A DNA stretch of 64,000 nucleotides. It comes from Lactuca virosa (taxonomy: Eukaryota; Streptophyta; Magnoliopsida; Asterales; Asteraceae). Shown one piece after another: positions 10,656 through 22,839 of the stretch. A program made the position numbers and the translations under genes. The stretch covers positions 98,496,851 to 98,560,850 of the forward strand of contig CAKMRJ010003334.1 of the NCBI GenBank assembly GCA_928212115.1, read 5' to 3'. Positions within the stretch are counted from its first letter, which is position 1. Each line of letters begins with the position of its first letter. Below the pieces are notes generated by a model. It was not told the origin of the DNA, made no database searches, and saw only the letters and a list, made by a program, of their open reading frames with translations.

Positions 10656-11999
10656 GAAAAAAAAGGCTGAGGTTATAATTCGGAGTAGAAACTCCGGAAT
10701 AAGTAGTCCGGAACGGATACCACAGCTCCGGAATGCTATGTTCCGGAACAAGTGGTCAATTTACAAAAAAAAATGTTGGTTATTTTTGTTAAAATGATCA
10801 TTTAAAAGAGTTAGATTACTCAATTTCCCATTAAAAAAAAAAAAAAAATCAAAGATGTTTAACAATCTGATCGTGAACAAAACATTAATGTAGAAACCAA
10901 ATTGAGTGTCATTATAGATGAAGGTTTTGAGGATTCAAACAGCTTACTTTGATATGTGCGACCATATCTTGAGCAGCATCGTATTCATCATCGGTTATTT
11001 CTAATGACAAATTATTTACGGATTTAAACAACTTACTTTGATGTACCCTATCTGATATCGGTTACATACAAATATTAGATATAAATAATATATAATATAA
11101 TAATATAATATTTAAAAGTCATCACAAACTCACGATCAGAATTCCTGGTAGTCTCTACATATATTAGATATGAAGCTGAATTGCAAATTAAATAATATTA
11201 CAAATGGTTAGCGATCCCATATATGTGAGAAACAGATCCTAGCGAGTTAGTGGCCATGCAATCGCAAGGCTTGTGGTTGTTTTGGGTACATATGTTCATC
11301 ATATCATTTTATATGGCTATTTTGGTCAATAACCCATTCTCACATATCACATACTAATTAGTTCTCATTTGAACCTACAACAACACAAACACATAAAAAC
11401 ACACATTTTGTAAACCTTCCTAAATTAATTGGATTAACTATGGATGAAAATTGATTGAAATTCTCATCAAACTAGTGATTCTTTTGATTTGACGTCACTA
11501 AATCGTTATTATATTGACACAGGTTGTGAATCTCAAAATAACGTAACTAAGATAGATATATAAACAAGATATGTATTAAATTGGTAATTTAATTCATCTG
11601 AGTGCTCAATTAAAATTAATAAAACTTGAGCATGGGATTATAAAATTGGCTTAGGGTTCCTGTTTTGCTAACACTAATCATAATTTTAGGTCATCATTTC
11701 GGACGGCCAACATTTTGAATTATTTTTTAATATAAATTCCCTATCCCTCTAAATAACTGGAATAGTACTAAAATATCAATGACACCAATTAAATCTTTCT
11801 TAATCGAAGAAAATACTTGTTTCATATAAAAAAAATACATGGCTCCTTGTGGTTGCTATCTGTTATGGTTTTGGTTTCAATCACTCATTCACTCATTGTT
11901 AAATGAAAAAATTCACTGTTAAATGAAAAACGTTAGACATTACAAAAATTCAATATATTTTTATTTTATCTTTGGAAAAATGACTCAAGAGGATAACAA
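10234..11999. other. Intergenic, AT-rich, with microsatellite
   Basis: No gene is seen. It contains the AT microsatellite at 10561-10652, a CCGGAAT-motif cluster at 10675-10755, and two diverged copies of an AACNNCTTACTTTGAT segment near 10940 and 11030. The rest is plain AT-rich sequence. Confidence 0.5.
10561..10652. repeat. (AT)n microsatellite
   Basis: About 90 bases of almost pure AT dinucleotide preceded by GC/CA dinucleotide repeats (10543-10560). Confidence 0.95.
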
Positions 12000-12751
12000 A
12001 TTATTGTTTTTGTTCATATTTATTCACTTTCTTCTTTTTTATACATCATAATGTCATATATCATCAAACTTATTGAAATTGTTCACATTTTACCCTTGTG
12101 ACCGACTGTTGCACCTTACAAATGTAAAATGTAAACAGTTTCAACAAGTTAGATACTATATGGTGTATAAAAAAAAGCAATAAATGTAAACAAAATTAAA
12201 AGTTCTTTTGAGAAAAAATATATGCCTGAGAACTTAAGATTTTTTTTTTCAGCAAAATTTTCTCAAAACCAACACCACCACACCATCTCTAGTGCATCGT
12301 TTAAGCCAGATGCATAATAATAAAAAATGGCGTTTATTGAAATTTGCATGTATGTATATTTATAGCAGGGACATTTTTCTTATTGTTAGACTAGGTTATC
12401 AACGTATATAGGGGTTTTATTTGTTGTTTTAATCGATTATATATTTATTCAATTTGGTTTAATCGGTTTTTTACTTCTAAAATATTAACCGAAACCGAAC
12501 CAAATAAGGTTTGGGTAAATCGGTTATCAAGTTATTTTGTTTGGTTCTCGGTTAAATATGAATAACAAAATTCAATATTTCAAGTGTATTAAGAAACATT
12601 GATTTGTCCAAAAATAACTTAACAAGCAACGTTTATGTCAGTCATAGGTAAAAAAACCGATGAAAACTATAAATGTGCATTTTATATATATGCACATTTG
12701 TGAATATTCAAATTTACATATATTTACATTACAAAAAAAACATCATCATCA

Positions 12752-12792
<41 letters not shown>

Positions 12793-13090
12793 TATTCAAT
12801 TTGGTTTAATCGGTTTTTTACTTCTAAAATATTAACCGAAACCGAACCAAATAAGGTTTGGGTAAATCGGTTATCAAGTTATTTTGTTTGGTTCTCGGTT
12901 AAATATGAATAACAAAATTCAATATTTCAAGTGTATTAAGAAACATTGATTTGTCCAAAAATAACTTAACAAGCAACGTTTATGCCAGTCATAGGTAAAA
13001 AAACCGATGAAAACTATAAATGTGCATTTTGTATATATGCACATTTGTGAATATTCAAATTTACATATATGTACATTACAAAAAAAAACA

Positions 13091-13125
<35 letters not shown>

Positions 13126-13441
13126 TTTATTATTTTTTTATTCAATTTGGTTTAATCGGTTTTTTACTTCTAAAATATTAACCGAAACCGAACCAAATAA
13201 GGCTTGGGTAAATCGGTTATCAAGTTATTTTGTTTGGTTCTCGGTTAAATATGAATAACAAAATTCAATATTTCAAGTGTATTAAGAAACATTGATTTGT
13301 CCAAAAATAACTTAACAAGCAACGTTTATGTCAGTCATAGGTAAAAAAACCGATGAAAACTATAAATGTGCATTTTGTATATATGCACATTTGTGAATAT
13401 TCAAATTTACATATATGTACATTACAAAAAAAACATCATCA

Positions 13442-13500
<59 letters not shown>

Positions 13501-14143
13501 TTTTATTCAATTTGGTTTAATCGGTTTTTTACTTCTAAAATATTAACCGAAACCGAACCAAATAAGGTTTGGGTAAATCAGTTATCAAGTTATTTTGTTT
13601 GGTTCTCGGTTAAATATGAATAACAAAATTCAATATTTCAAGTGTATTAAGAAACATTGATTTGTCCAAAAATAACTTAACAAGCAACGTTTATGCCAGT
13701 CATAGGTAAAAAAACCGATGAAAACTATAAATGTGCATTTTGTATATATGCACATTTGTGAATATTCAAATTTACATATATGTACATTACAAAAAAAACA
13801 TCATCATTATTATTATTATTATTATTATTTTTATTATTTTTTTATTCAATTTGGTTTAATCGGTTTTTGACTTCTAAAATATTAACCGTAACCGAACCAA
13901 ATAAGGTTTGGGTAAATCGGTTATCAAGTTATTTTGTTTGGTTCTCGGTTAAATATGAATAACAAAATTCAATATTTCAAGTGTATTAAGAAACATTGAT
14001 TTGTCCAAAAATAACTTAACAAGTAACGTTTATGCCAGTCATGGGTAAAAAAACCGATGAAAACTATAAATGTGCATTTTGTATATATGCACATTTGTGA
14101 ATATTCAAATTTACATATATGTACATTACAAAAAACAACATCA

Positions 14144-14177
<34 letters not shown>

Positions 14178-14490
14178 GTAACTGGCTTAGACGATGCACT
14201 AGGATGGTATGGTGATGTTAGTTTTGAAAAAAAATGACCGGAAAAAATCTCAAATTCTCACACAAATATTGGTTTTAAATTTTTTATTTTATTCACATTT
14301 AGTCTTTTTTTTTTGTATATTATATACCATCCAACTTGTTGAAATTGTTCATATTTTACCCTTGTAGCCTGTAGTAGTCAGTCACAAGGGTAAAATAAGA
14401 GCAGTTTTAATAAGTCTGATGATAGATAGTGCACAAAAAAGGAAATATATTAATTGTGAACACAATCTTTTGGTCTTTTTGTTATTTCTT
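12000..14490. mobile_element. Foldback-type element with long inverted arms
   Basis: The left arm (about 12008-12320) is the reverse complement of the right arm (about 14177-14490). Matching blocks include CTGGCTTA[A/G]ACGATGCACTAG at the inner end and the ACTTGTTGAAA..ACAAGGGTAAAAT stretch further out. Each arm also contains its own smaller inverted repeat (left: 12008-12092 with 12125-12200). The middle is a five-copy tandem array. No transposase is visible, so it would be non-autonomous. Exact ends and target-site duplication are not resolved. A foldback or MULE-like origin is inference from the long terminal inverted repeats. Confidence 0.7.
12448..14176. repeat. Five tandem copies of a ~345-bp unit
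   Basis: Units start with TTCAATTTGGTTTAATCGG at 12448, 12795, 13141, 13506 and 13845, so periods are 347, 346, 365 and 339. Each unit contains AACCGAA/TTCGGTT inverted motifs, a conserved stretch with ATATGCACATTTGTG, and ends in an (ATT)n tract whose length varies most between units. Identity between units is very high, suggesting recent amplification. Repeated open frames encoding poly-Ile or poly-Leu are by-products of the ATT tract. Confidence 0.95.
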
Positions 14491-14729
14491 CTTTTAGTAT
14501 TAATTTTATAGTCATATACCAATAATTAATGGGTTTATCTAAATATCATGACATGAACTAGCATTTTGTAATTTGTCACAACTAGAAAGTGCCGCCTTCC
14601 TGCTTTGCGGGGATGCATGCGGGGTTTTGCTTATTATGTTTTAGCCACACAAAAGAAAAGTACTTCTATTAAGCGTTTTATCGTTTTGTGTGCACTGTTT
14701 GGGGGACCAAACTTGCCAACATAGGAAAG
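14491..14729. other. Short intergenic stretch
   Basis: Nothing recognisable. A GC-richer patch (14590-14630) contains GCGGGGATGCATGCGGGG. The stretch ends with GAAAG, the target-site duplication of the following solo LTR. Confidence 0.5.
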
Positions 14730-16872
14730 TGAAACATCCCTAAAATATCAGGTAAACATTTCATTTTAAATCAACCAAAACATTCATTCATTACCGCTAA
14801 AAGGTAAATAGTGTATCAAATATGTTTAAGGTTAACATTAGAGTAATAGCAAAATCATAAGTATGGAAACTCCAGTATATGCGATACAATCATACCAGAC
14901 CCTCCCTTTGGAACCAAATGTACCTGAAACATTTAAATATAAAACCGTAAACATAAAGCTTAGTGAGTTTCCAAAAATACCTCATACCATATATATTAGT
15001 TGGCCCAACCCTAGGGGTATATTTCAACACATGTAAATGCTATGATCCCACTATAGTCTTACAATCACTTTCGTTGCTACAACCCAACTACAATCTTTCC
15101 TGCCATGATCTAACCATGGTCTTCCATGCAAGTCACAAAGACAAACAAGTGTTGTGATCCAACTATAGTCTTTCATACAAGTGTTGTGATCCAACCATAG
15201 TTTTTCATACATGTGTTGTAATCCAACCACGGTCTTTCAGGAGAGAGTCAAAAATACAATCTAGTAACCTACATAATATAGTGAGAAGACTCACCTCACA
15301 CATGATATCGAATACAACAGCTCGTGTAGACGAGACTCTGGTGTTACGCCCCACCTATCGAAACATCCAAGGTAAAACCTTAGTTTACCTTCTAAAACTA
15401 ACATTCTGACCAAAAGTCAACCAGGTTAAAAAGTCAACGGTCAAAGTTGATGGGTTTTATAGGTTACAAAAACAACGTGCTTGTAGAATTTCACTTAACA
15501 CTTAAGGGAGCATGCAACCTAAAGGATCTATGTCTCAACTCTTTGAATGTCACATACAATGAACAACAAAATAACATGAACCATAATGAAACCCTAGTAT
15601 AATCGAATGACAAGAATTAGGGTTACATACCTTTGATTTGTTGTAGTAAACAAATCACTTCAATCCCTTGTGTTTGTTGGTCTTGGAAAGCTAAGCACCA
15701 AAAGGACGGTGCCTCTAATGGCTCACACCCAAAACCATAAATCCTAGAATGAGGAGGAAAGAGGATATACACTGGAATTTTCGTTTATATACTTATCGGT
15801 AATGTCATGAACGAAATTTGCAAGCCAAGGGGTCCTATTTATAGTTTAGGTAAGTGGTAGGAAAAACAAGATTTGAATTGATTAAATAATATATTTAATA
15901 GGAAAAACAAGATTTGAATTGATTAAATAATAGATTTAATCTTAATTAAAATCCTTTCCTTTTATGCAACAATGAGGCTTCCAGAAACCCTAGAAGAGCT
16001 CCCAAAACCGTCCATGCTTAGATGGTTCTAGATATGCCACGGCGTCGTGGCAGTGTCCAGGTAAAACAGTCACAAAGATTTTCCTTCGTCACGTCGTGGC
16101 TACCGCACTTTGCACAACTTAATGGGTTGAGTCCTTAATCCAAAAAACTCCTTGCTTATACTTTACATTAAGTTTCTTGGGACCCTAAAGGTCCATAAAA
16201 TCCAAACTTTATGGACATGCATGACCTATGCATGTCATTCCCCAAACTAGGTTAAAATATGAGAAAAGTGACCTAAAACTTATCCATGGCTACCAAAACT
16301 ATACTAACTCCTAGATCCAAAAGATATAATGACCAAGGGACCAATGTGAGCCATAAAGTTGCAAACTTTATCTCTTTCAACCTTCCAAAACTTAACTATG
16401 GACCAAACATACAAAATAACCTAGATCTATAAGGAAGACATCACCAAGATGAGAACTTGAGAACTCACAAATGGTCCAGAAGATGCAAACAATGAGTAGA
16501 GATGAGGCTTGCTTGATTTATGCATAAGAGCTCCTTCTTCTTCCTTCCAAGACCACAAAAACACCAAAATGAGTCAAGAACTTCAATGCGAGGTTAAGGT
16601 TTAGGTTTCCGAGTTTGTAGAGTAATGTAGGCTGGCGATGGACAAAATCCCAGTCATCACTTCCCTTAAATAGGGCCCAAGGACCAAAAATTAGGGTTTC
16701 TCCAAAAAGACATTGTCACGTCGTGGCCAATACATGACCACGTCGTAGTGACCTTAATGATCGGCGCGCACCAAACGATATTGTCACGTCGTGGTGATGC
16801 CTTCACCATGACATGGCCACCTATAAATCCCAAAATAATAATTAAAGTTCGTACTTGAAAATGGGTGTTACA
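14730..16872 (-). mobile_element. Solo LTR, gypsy-type, TSD GAAAG
   Basis: 2143 bp bounded by TGAAACATCC at the left and GGGTGTTACA at the right, with perfect 5-bp target-site duplications GAAAG at 14725-14729 and 16873-16877. No PBS, PPT or coding region follows, so it is a solo LTR left by recombination. Minus orientation is supported by the TATA-like CCCTATTTAAGG (about 16667-16678, minus strand) and by the AACTCACTAAGC motif near the left end. CACGTCGTGG-type palindromes lie upstream of the TATA box (16717-16835) and again at 16037-16105. An inner LTR-end-like join (GGTGTTACGCCCC..CGAAACATCC, 15343-15368) suggests an internal duplication or nested LTR piece. A 41-bp tandem duplication lies at 15860-15941. 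Confidence 0.88.
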
Positions 16873-17289
16873 GAAAGTGTAGGGATGAAACATTTTATAT
16901 AAATTACAGGGACAATTTTTGTAATTTTTTTAAACGCATGGACCGTTTCTATAATAAAAAATACACAATGATATTTTCTGTAAATTACGATGACAAATTT
17001 TTGTAATTTATTTTCTACACATGGGTCAAACCTGCCATTATATAAAAATTTATAGACATATGAATATTTTTGAAAAAAAAAACTTAATATGGACCTTTTC
17101 TATAGACCTTTTCTGTAAATTAAGAAATCATTTGAACTAACTATGGACAAATATAAAACCTTTGTTGCAGTCTTGTATGGACTAAATCTGCCAAAAATAT
17201 AAAACTTTTATTGTAGAGACTAAATCTGTCAAAATACAAAAAATATATGACAACACTCAAAATATAAAAAACAATATTGTTCATACACA

Positions 17290-17295
17290 CTTTAT

Positions 17296-17347
<52 letters not shown>
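17290..17347. repeat. (TA)n microsatellite
   Basis: Nearly uninterrupted TA dinucleotide repeat. Confidence 0.93.
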
Positions 17348-17351
<4 letters not shown>

Positions 17352-17607
17352 GGCTAGATTTGTGTTTAAAGCTTGCATATTAGTTGATAACTTTAACATT
17401 AATGATCATATTTAAAAATAAATAAATAAAATAAAAAGTGTTTCATAGATATATCGAATAAATAAACTAAAATCGTAAAAAACTGAATACAAATATAAAT
17501 AGTACAATAATATTAATTTTGGTTCTTGACCCAAAAGTCAACAACAATATAAACACACAAGTACTATGTGAACTTGCAAAAGACAATTGAATAAAGTTTG
17601 TATCATG

Positions 17608-17608
<1 letters not shown>

Positions 17609-17655
<47 letters not shown>
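17609..17655. repeat. (AT)n microsatellite
   Basis: Nearly uninterrupted AT dinucleotide repeat. A spurious IYIY-type frame crosses it. Confidence 0.93.
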
Positions 17656-17658
<3 letters not shown>

Positions 17659-19123
17659 CAAAAATTGATTTTTATTTTCTGTCTACTTTATCCTAAAAAT
17701 TATTATAAAGTTTATATTTCTTTTTGGTTGTTTATACTTTCAAATTGAAAATGATAGAAAGTAGATTTCGTAGCTTAGCTTTTTAGTGACATGTAATCTT
17801 GAAAGGGTGACTATTTACTCTCCATCATTATGAGTGCTTCTTTCATGTTCATCTTAAATTCCTATAATTGTTAATAAACTATAAGTGACTAAAAAAGTAA
17901 AAACAATATCCGTTGTCAAATTCAAAACCAGACCTTCAAATTATCATAGAACTTAAATAATACGATAGGTGAAATCGGCATTTTCGTTAAGACAAGTTGT
18001 ATAAAAAAGAATGCTAAATTTATATAAAATTTCAATTTTGACACTGTGTTTTTTTCTCAATCAAGTCATGAAGTTTAAAAATATTTAACCAATAGACCGG
18101 TTTATTTCAAACATTTTATGTTTTTCACTTGTTGGCTTTGCAAAAAGTTGATTTGACTTTTACATGTGATCCTAATTGCAAATACTTTGCAAAAAGTTGA
18201 TTTGACTTTTTCATATGATCCTAATTGCAAACACTTTGTTAAACAATTTACGTCGATATGTACTCACTTTCCATAATTTATTATTCTTTTCTTTTCTTAG
18301 ATAATCACAATATTGTGTAATGACTTCCCAAGATCGCTCAAATGGTTCACCATCCCAGAATAGTGTAAGCAGGAGAATGAAAGGTGTCCACAATAACATC
18401 TCTTAAAAGAAACATTCATTGCATTGCTTATATCACTCTGGGATGATGAACTATTTGACTTGTTTGAAGTCATTGAACAAAATCATGATGTTTTGAGAGA
18501 CGGAAATAAAAAGAAATAAAGGAAAGTGGGTACAAATCTATTTAAGGGTTCAATTTAAGTATTTAACTCAAATGTTTGACAACTATGATATTATGTGAAG
18601 GCCAAGTCAGCTTTTTTGCCTAGTTAGCAGATAAGAAACATAAAACATGAAACAAACATATCAATTGGTTAAATTTGTAACAAAATTACAAACTTTGTTA
18701 AATTTGTAACAAAATTATAGACTAATTTAATTGAGAAAAAAACATAATATCAAAATCGAAATTTACATAGAATTAATATATTTTTACGCAATTTGTCCTT
18801 CTCTCGTTATTTCCTTCAAATTATAGTTTATTTTGTGGTTAGAAAGGTGTACAAGAACAATTAAGATGAATATTTTTTAAAAAAAATTCTTTTTACATAA
18901 TCTTTATCTTTTTCATAATAAGACGTCACTCTTTTTTATTAAAATTTTATTTTATGAGATAAGAGTTGATGTAAAATTTATCCACTACTCCTCTAGTGGC
19001 CACCAACCCGAAACTAAAGCCTACCTTTCTTTTTCCTTGACGTTTTTTTCAATGTCCAATAAAAATTTTCAGTGCAGAATATTTCCTTTCAAGAATTAAT
19101 GGAAATTATTGTATCAAAAATTC

Positions 19124-19209
19124 AATCTGATTTAGAGAAACCAAAATTGTATTAATCTATATTATTAATCTGATTTAGAGAAACCAAAATTGTATTAATC
19201 TATATTATG
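19124..19209. repeat. 43-bp perfect tandem duplication
   Basis: Two copies of a 43-base unit beginning AATCTGATTTAGAGAAACC at 19124 and 19167 are identical or nearly so, which implies a recent slippage or repair event. Confidence 0.9.
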
Positions 19210-20489
19210 TTCAACTATATATAATATAAGGATTTGTAAATCCCAAATGAAAGCTAAGTTATACACTTAGATCACGATTAGTAGGAGTGGTTATATCTTT
19301 TTGATAGTTATTAATATCAAACAAAAGCATCAAATTTGTCAACTCAATCATGATTCATCCCACAAGAGTCCAAAATCTTTCTCAAGGTATCCAATGCTAT
19401 GAGGATCATATTAAATTTAACACCAGTTAAATTAGGGTTTAGTATAAACGACACTTACCTATTGACTTGTAGTTGTTTAAGTGCTATAAGTGATTTAATC
19501 ATACTTAATATGATAACAACAATAATAGCCGAGGGTGTTTGGGATTGTATATTAAAAATTGGTTATGTATTTTTTTCATAGGTTTTTAATAGTTTATGTG
19601 TTACCAAAATACTCTTTAAGAAAATATGTTTCGATAAACTTATGTGATACATACGTAATAAATTGATAAGTTGATATTTAAAGAAGTTATCTTATGTGAT
19701 ACGAACATTCAAAATGCTTATTAGCTCTACTAAACGGCATTAAACAAAAATTGTTTTGTGCAATCCAAACACTTAAAGTAGTTTATTAAAGTGTCAAACT
19801 ACCATAATTCAATAAACATTTAAAGTTTAGACAGACAATTACAACGTTCCATTAAACTAACAGGCAAATTCAAGTAACAATCAACAATGTGGCTTTATAT
19901 CGAGACAACCGGGTTAGCTGTCTTGACTCTTTTTCTTGTGAGAATATAAACAATTAATATATTATAATTACAAAAATAAAATTATTACATTAATTATATT
20001 ATCTTTTAAATAAAACATTAGAAAATTTCAACGTTTACAAATATTCTTTGAACTTTTGACCCGTCCTTTTCTTTTAGCTAAATCTTTTTTTTTTACTAGC
20101 TTGGATCATTAGAAAGAAAAATAACCAAAACGGACCAATTTAAAGTAAAAAATTCAAAATTATCACCTCTTTCTTAGTGTTGCTTTATGAAAATATAAGA
20201 ACCATCGCTGGCTTTTGCTATGAATTGAAGAAGGAATGAAATAGATTATTACGGCATTGTTTAGTTGCTATATAGGCATGTAATGGAGCATTCATCAACT
20301 AATGTAATTCTTTCTCGTGGACATAGTTCTTGTTGCTGAGTATAAATCAAAGCTAAATGTTAGATTATATATCAAGAAGACATTATTAGAAGAAAACGAG
20401 CTATATATTAATATATATTAACAATGGTGAAGACAATATCTTTGATGCAATTTTACTGTTTAGCAAAATGGTGAAGGGATAGAAGTATG

Positions 20490-21080
20490 CATTGACTAAC
20501 ATGTTTTACACCCAAATGATAGTTTCAAGTACATGAGTTTATGATTCATAAGCAATGGGGGTGTACATGATGACGTTACACATCACATAAAGGCGTGATA
20601 TTTAAAATGGAGGGCAAGGGTAAGAGTTTTGTGCGACAAGAAGGAGCCACTGAAACTAAATGGAAAATTTTATAGAGTGACAATAAGGTCATCTTTGTTG
20701 TATGGATCTGAATGTTGGCCGATTAAAAAGGAATATAAGAGGAAGATGAAGGTCGTAGAAATGAGCATGTTGCGATGGTCTTGTGGAAAGACATTGTTGG
20801 ACATGATACCGAACACTATTAAGAATGTGTTAGGTGTCGCATCAATCATCGAGAAATCAAGGGAAGAGAGATTATGGTGGTTTGACATGTCCATAGGAAA
20901 CAATCTACTGCTACTGTAAGAAAAGTAGAGGCGATCTCAGTTGAGGGTAAAATGAGGACATGAATTTCGAAAAGGAAGTAAGAAAATAGTGTCAAGTTAG
21001 ACTTGAAGGAGTTAACGATTTCCGAGGACATGACCTTAAATAGGAGAGTGTGGATGAAATAATAATGTAGAATAGTATTG
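20490..21080 (+). pseudogene. LINE (L1-type) reverse transcriptase 3' remnant
   Basis: Conceptual translation matches the C-terminal end of plant LINE reverse transcriptases. The pattern runs HPNDSFKYM, then DVTHHIKA, LKWRA, VLCDKK.PLKLNGKFYR, RSSLLYGSECWPIK, KVVEMSMLRWSCGKT, EERLWWF, and after frameshifts DLKEL, SEDMTLNRRVWM. In active families the ECW and RMLRW..G blocks are the last conserved motifs of the protein. Here in-frame stops occur (for example after FKYMSL, and one in place of Trp after HHIKA), and the frame breaks beyond 20919. It is a 5'-truncated, decayed copy, the usual fate of LINE insertions. Confidence 0.88.
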
Positions 21081-22839
21081 GTGTACTCTAGGATTTGGTG
21101 TTCCTTTTTTTTGCACTTGATGGTCGGTTCCACATATTTATATGTCTTCCCGTTTTTCTTATTTTTATCGACATGTGTAGTAAGTATAGGTTTTTGGCTC
21201 TTTGGCTTAATTTTTGTATTTGCCTCCATTACTCTTGTTTATTAATGGTTTACTTTGCTGACCCTACCCCTACCCCTCTCCATATGCATATTTATTGCGT
21301 CTACCAACTCTTTTTTTTGGTCGTATATCCCCGTATAATTTATTATGAGCTAACGTTTTGTATGCAATGGTCTTTTACAGGGCAGCGTGGGAGCATTTAC
21401 AAAGTTGTTAATTTAACTTTTATTATTATATATATTAGTTGTTACATGGGTTAATTTAAAAAAATAAATAAATAAATATAAATGTCAAAATATTTGAGAA
21501 CTTTGAATTTATAAAAAAATAAGAAAAATAATGAATTATTATAATGGAAATATTTTTTATCTTTTAAATTTAAACAAATAATTTAAATAAAGAAAAGAAA
21601 CTAATGAACTATAATTTTAAGAATTTTTGTAATTAAAATGTAAGTTTATTAATGAAATTGATATCTATTTATTATTATATTTATTGCAATTGTTACATTA
21701 AAATATTACGTGAAAATTAATAAAATAAAAAAAATATGTGTGTAAAAAAATTAATTCAAAATAACCATCAAATGATATTTGACAAATTGAATGAGAGTTT
21801 AACAAGTGGCAAAAAAAATATTCATTTATTAAAAAATATTTGTATGTGTTTTATATTTGTTTATATTTTCTATGGGAGGTCTAGCCACTTAAAGATTGGG
21901 TTTGCGGACAATTTTACCTCATTTTAGATGAGACTAGGGTATTATTGTTATTGGCGTCGTCTTTTCTTTATTTATCAAATTTACTTATTTAGTTTTTCAT
22001 TACTAACAATCAACATATTTGAATGATTAGCCCATTCATTCAAGCCAACCTAACATACCAATAGAATATAATAATTAATTTAATTATCTTCTTCGTTCCA
22101 TTACATTATGTATTTTCAGACCCAAACTTCAACTATATAATTTGTAATTATGTATGATCAAATATTTAATGCTACAAAGTAAAATCAACATAAACATAAA
22201 AGCATTTAACTCAACCAATTATGAGTAGACCATTAGAGCTTTACTGAATAGTCATATTTTAGAAGTTTTATCTCAAACTTCAAAAAGCTGAATCAAATAA
22301 ACCGAAACTTTCAGTTCGGTTTTAATCAAAATCAAAACGAATCATGTTCATCCCTTAGTTGAATCAACCAGCACACACTTCTCCAAAACTCACTGTTTGA
22401 TGAGTGTCTAAAAGAAGGAAAGGTCAAAAGATGTCGATAAGTAAAGTCAATGTCAAATGAGTCTAGCTTTGTTAGTTGACAGCCCAAAAATGGGAGGGAA
22501 ATTCTATCAGCTTCTAAATACAAATAGAAGAAAGTCGAGTAGAATTAGATTCAAACTGTCAATTTGTCATAAACTTGTTAATGGAGAAAACTCCACACTG
22601 CCATTGTCATCACCACATAACCAACTGACAGCATTATGTTAAAAGTGGATACATATAACATGACATGGACTACAGTCTACAAATGAGAAGCAACAAAAAT
22701 AATGCAAGTCTCCTTTTACATACTCCACTACAAATGTAACAACTTGTTGCTGTATAAATAGCATTCTCTATGCATTCAACAAAGCAAAAACCACAACCAA
22801 AAAGTCACCTATTTTACATCAAAAAACTAAACAATTATT
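21081..22839. other. AT-rich intergenic region and YIF1 3' flank
   Basis: No gene is recognised. AT-rich sequence at 21440-21800 resembles the stretch at 44690-44990 (TGAATTTATAA.AAAAAT.A.AAA..TGAATTATT and a TACATG.GTT start), so both may belong to one non-autonomous repeat family. The last 150 bases probably hold the 3' UTR of the YIF1 gene. Confidence 0.4.

Larger units (their letters stand above)
16878..20489. other. AT-rich intergenic region without recognisable genes
   Basis: Contains two TA microsatellites (17290-17347, 17609-17655), a 49-bp direct duplication (about 18135-18232) and a 43-bp duplication (19124-19209). Short open frames here show no recognisable domain. One slightly gene-like patch at 18290-18400 (TCCCAAGATCGCTCAAATGG..) could not be assigned. 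Confidence 0.5.

Noticed and set aside
12448..14176. Possible CRISPR-like or structured array
   Set aside because: Units are about 345 bp, adjacent without unique spacers, and the sequence is eukaryotic; it is a satellite array.
12673..14199. Several 60-85-codon open frames with poly-Ile, poly-Leu or poly-Asn
   Set aside because: They are translations of the same tandem repeat and its ATT tract in each unit; no protein family and no start context.
17467..17661. IYIY-rich frame
   Set aside because: Crosses an AT microsatellite; no other evidence.
18211..18399. 62-codon minus-strand frame
   Set aside because: Slightly more complex sequence than its surroundings but no family resemblance and no splice or start support.
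20670..21229. Minus-strand frames over the LINE remnant
   Set aside because: They are antisense shadows of clear LINE reverse transcriptase sequence.
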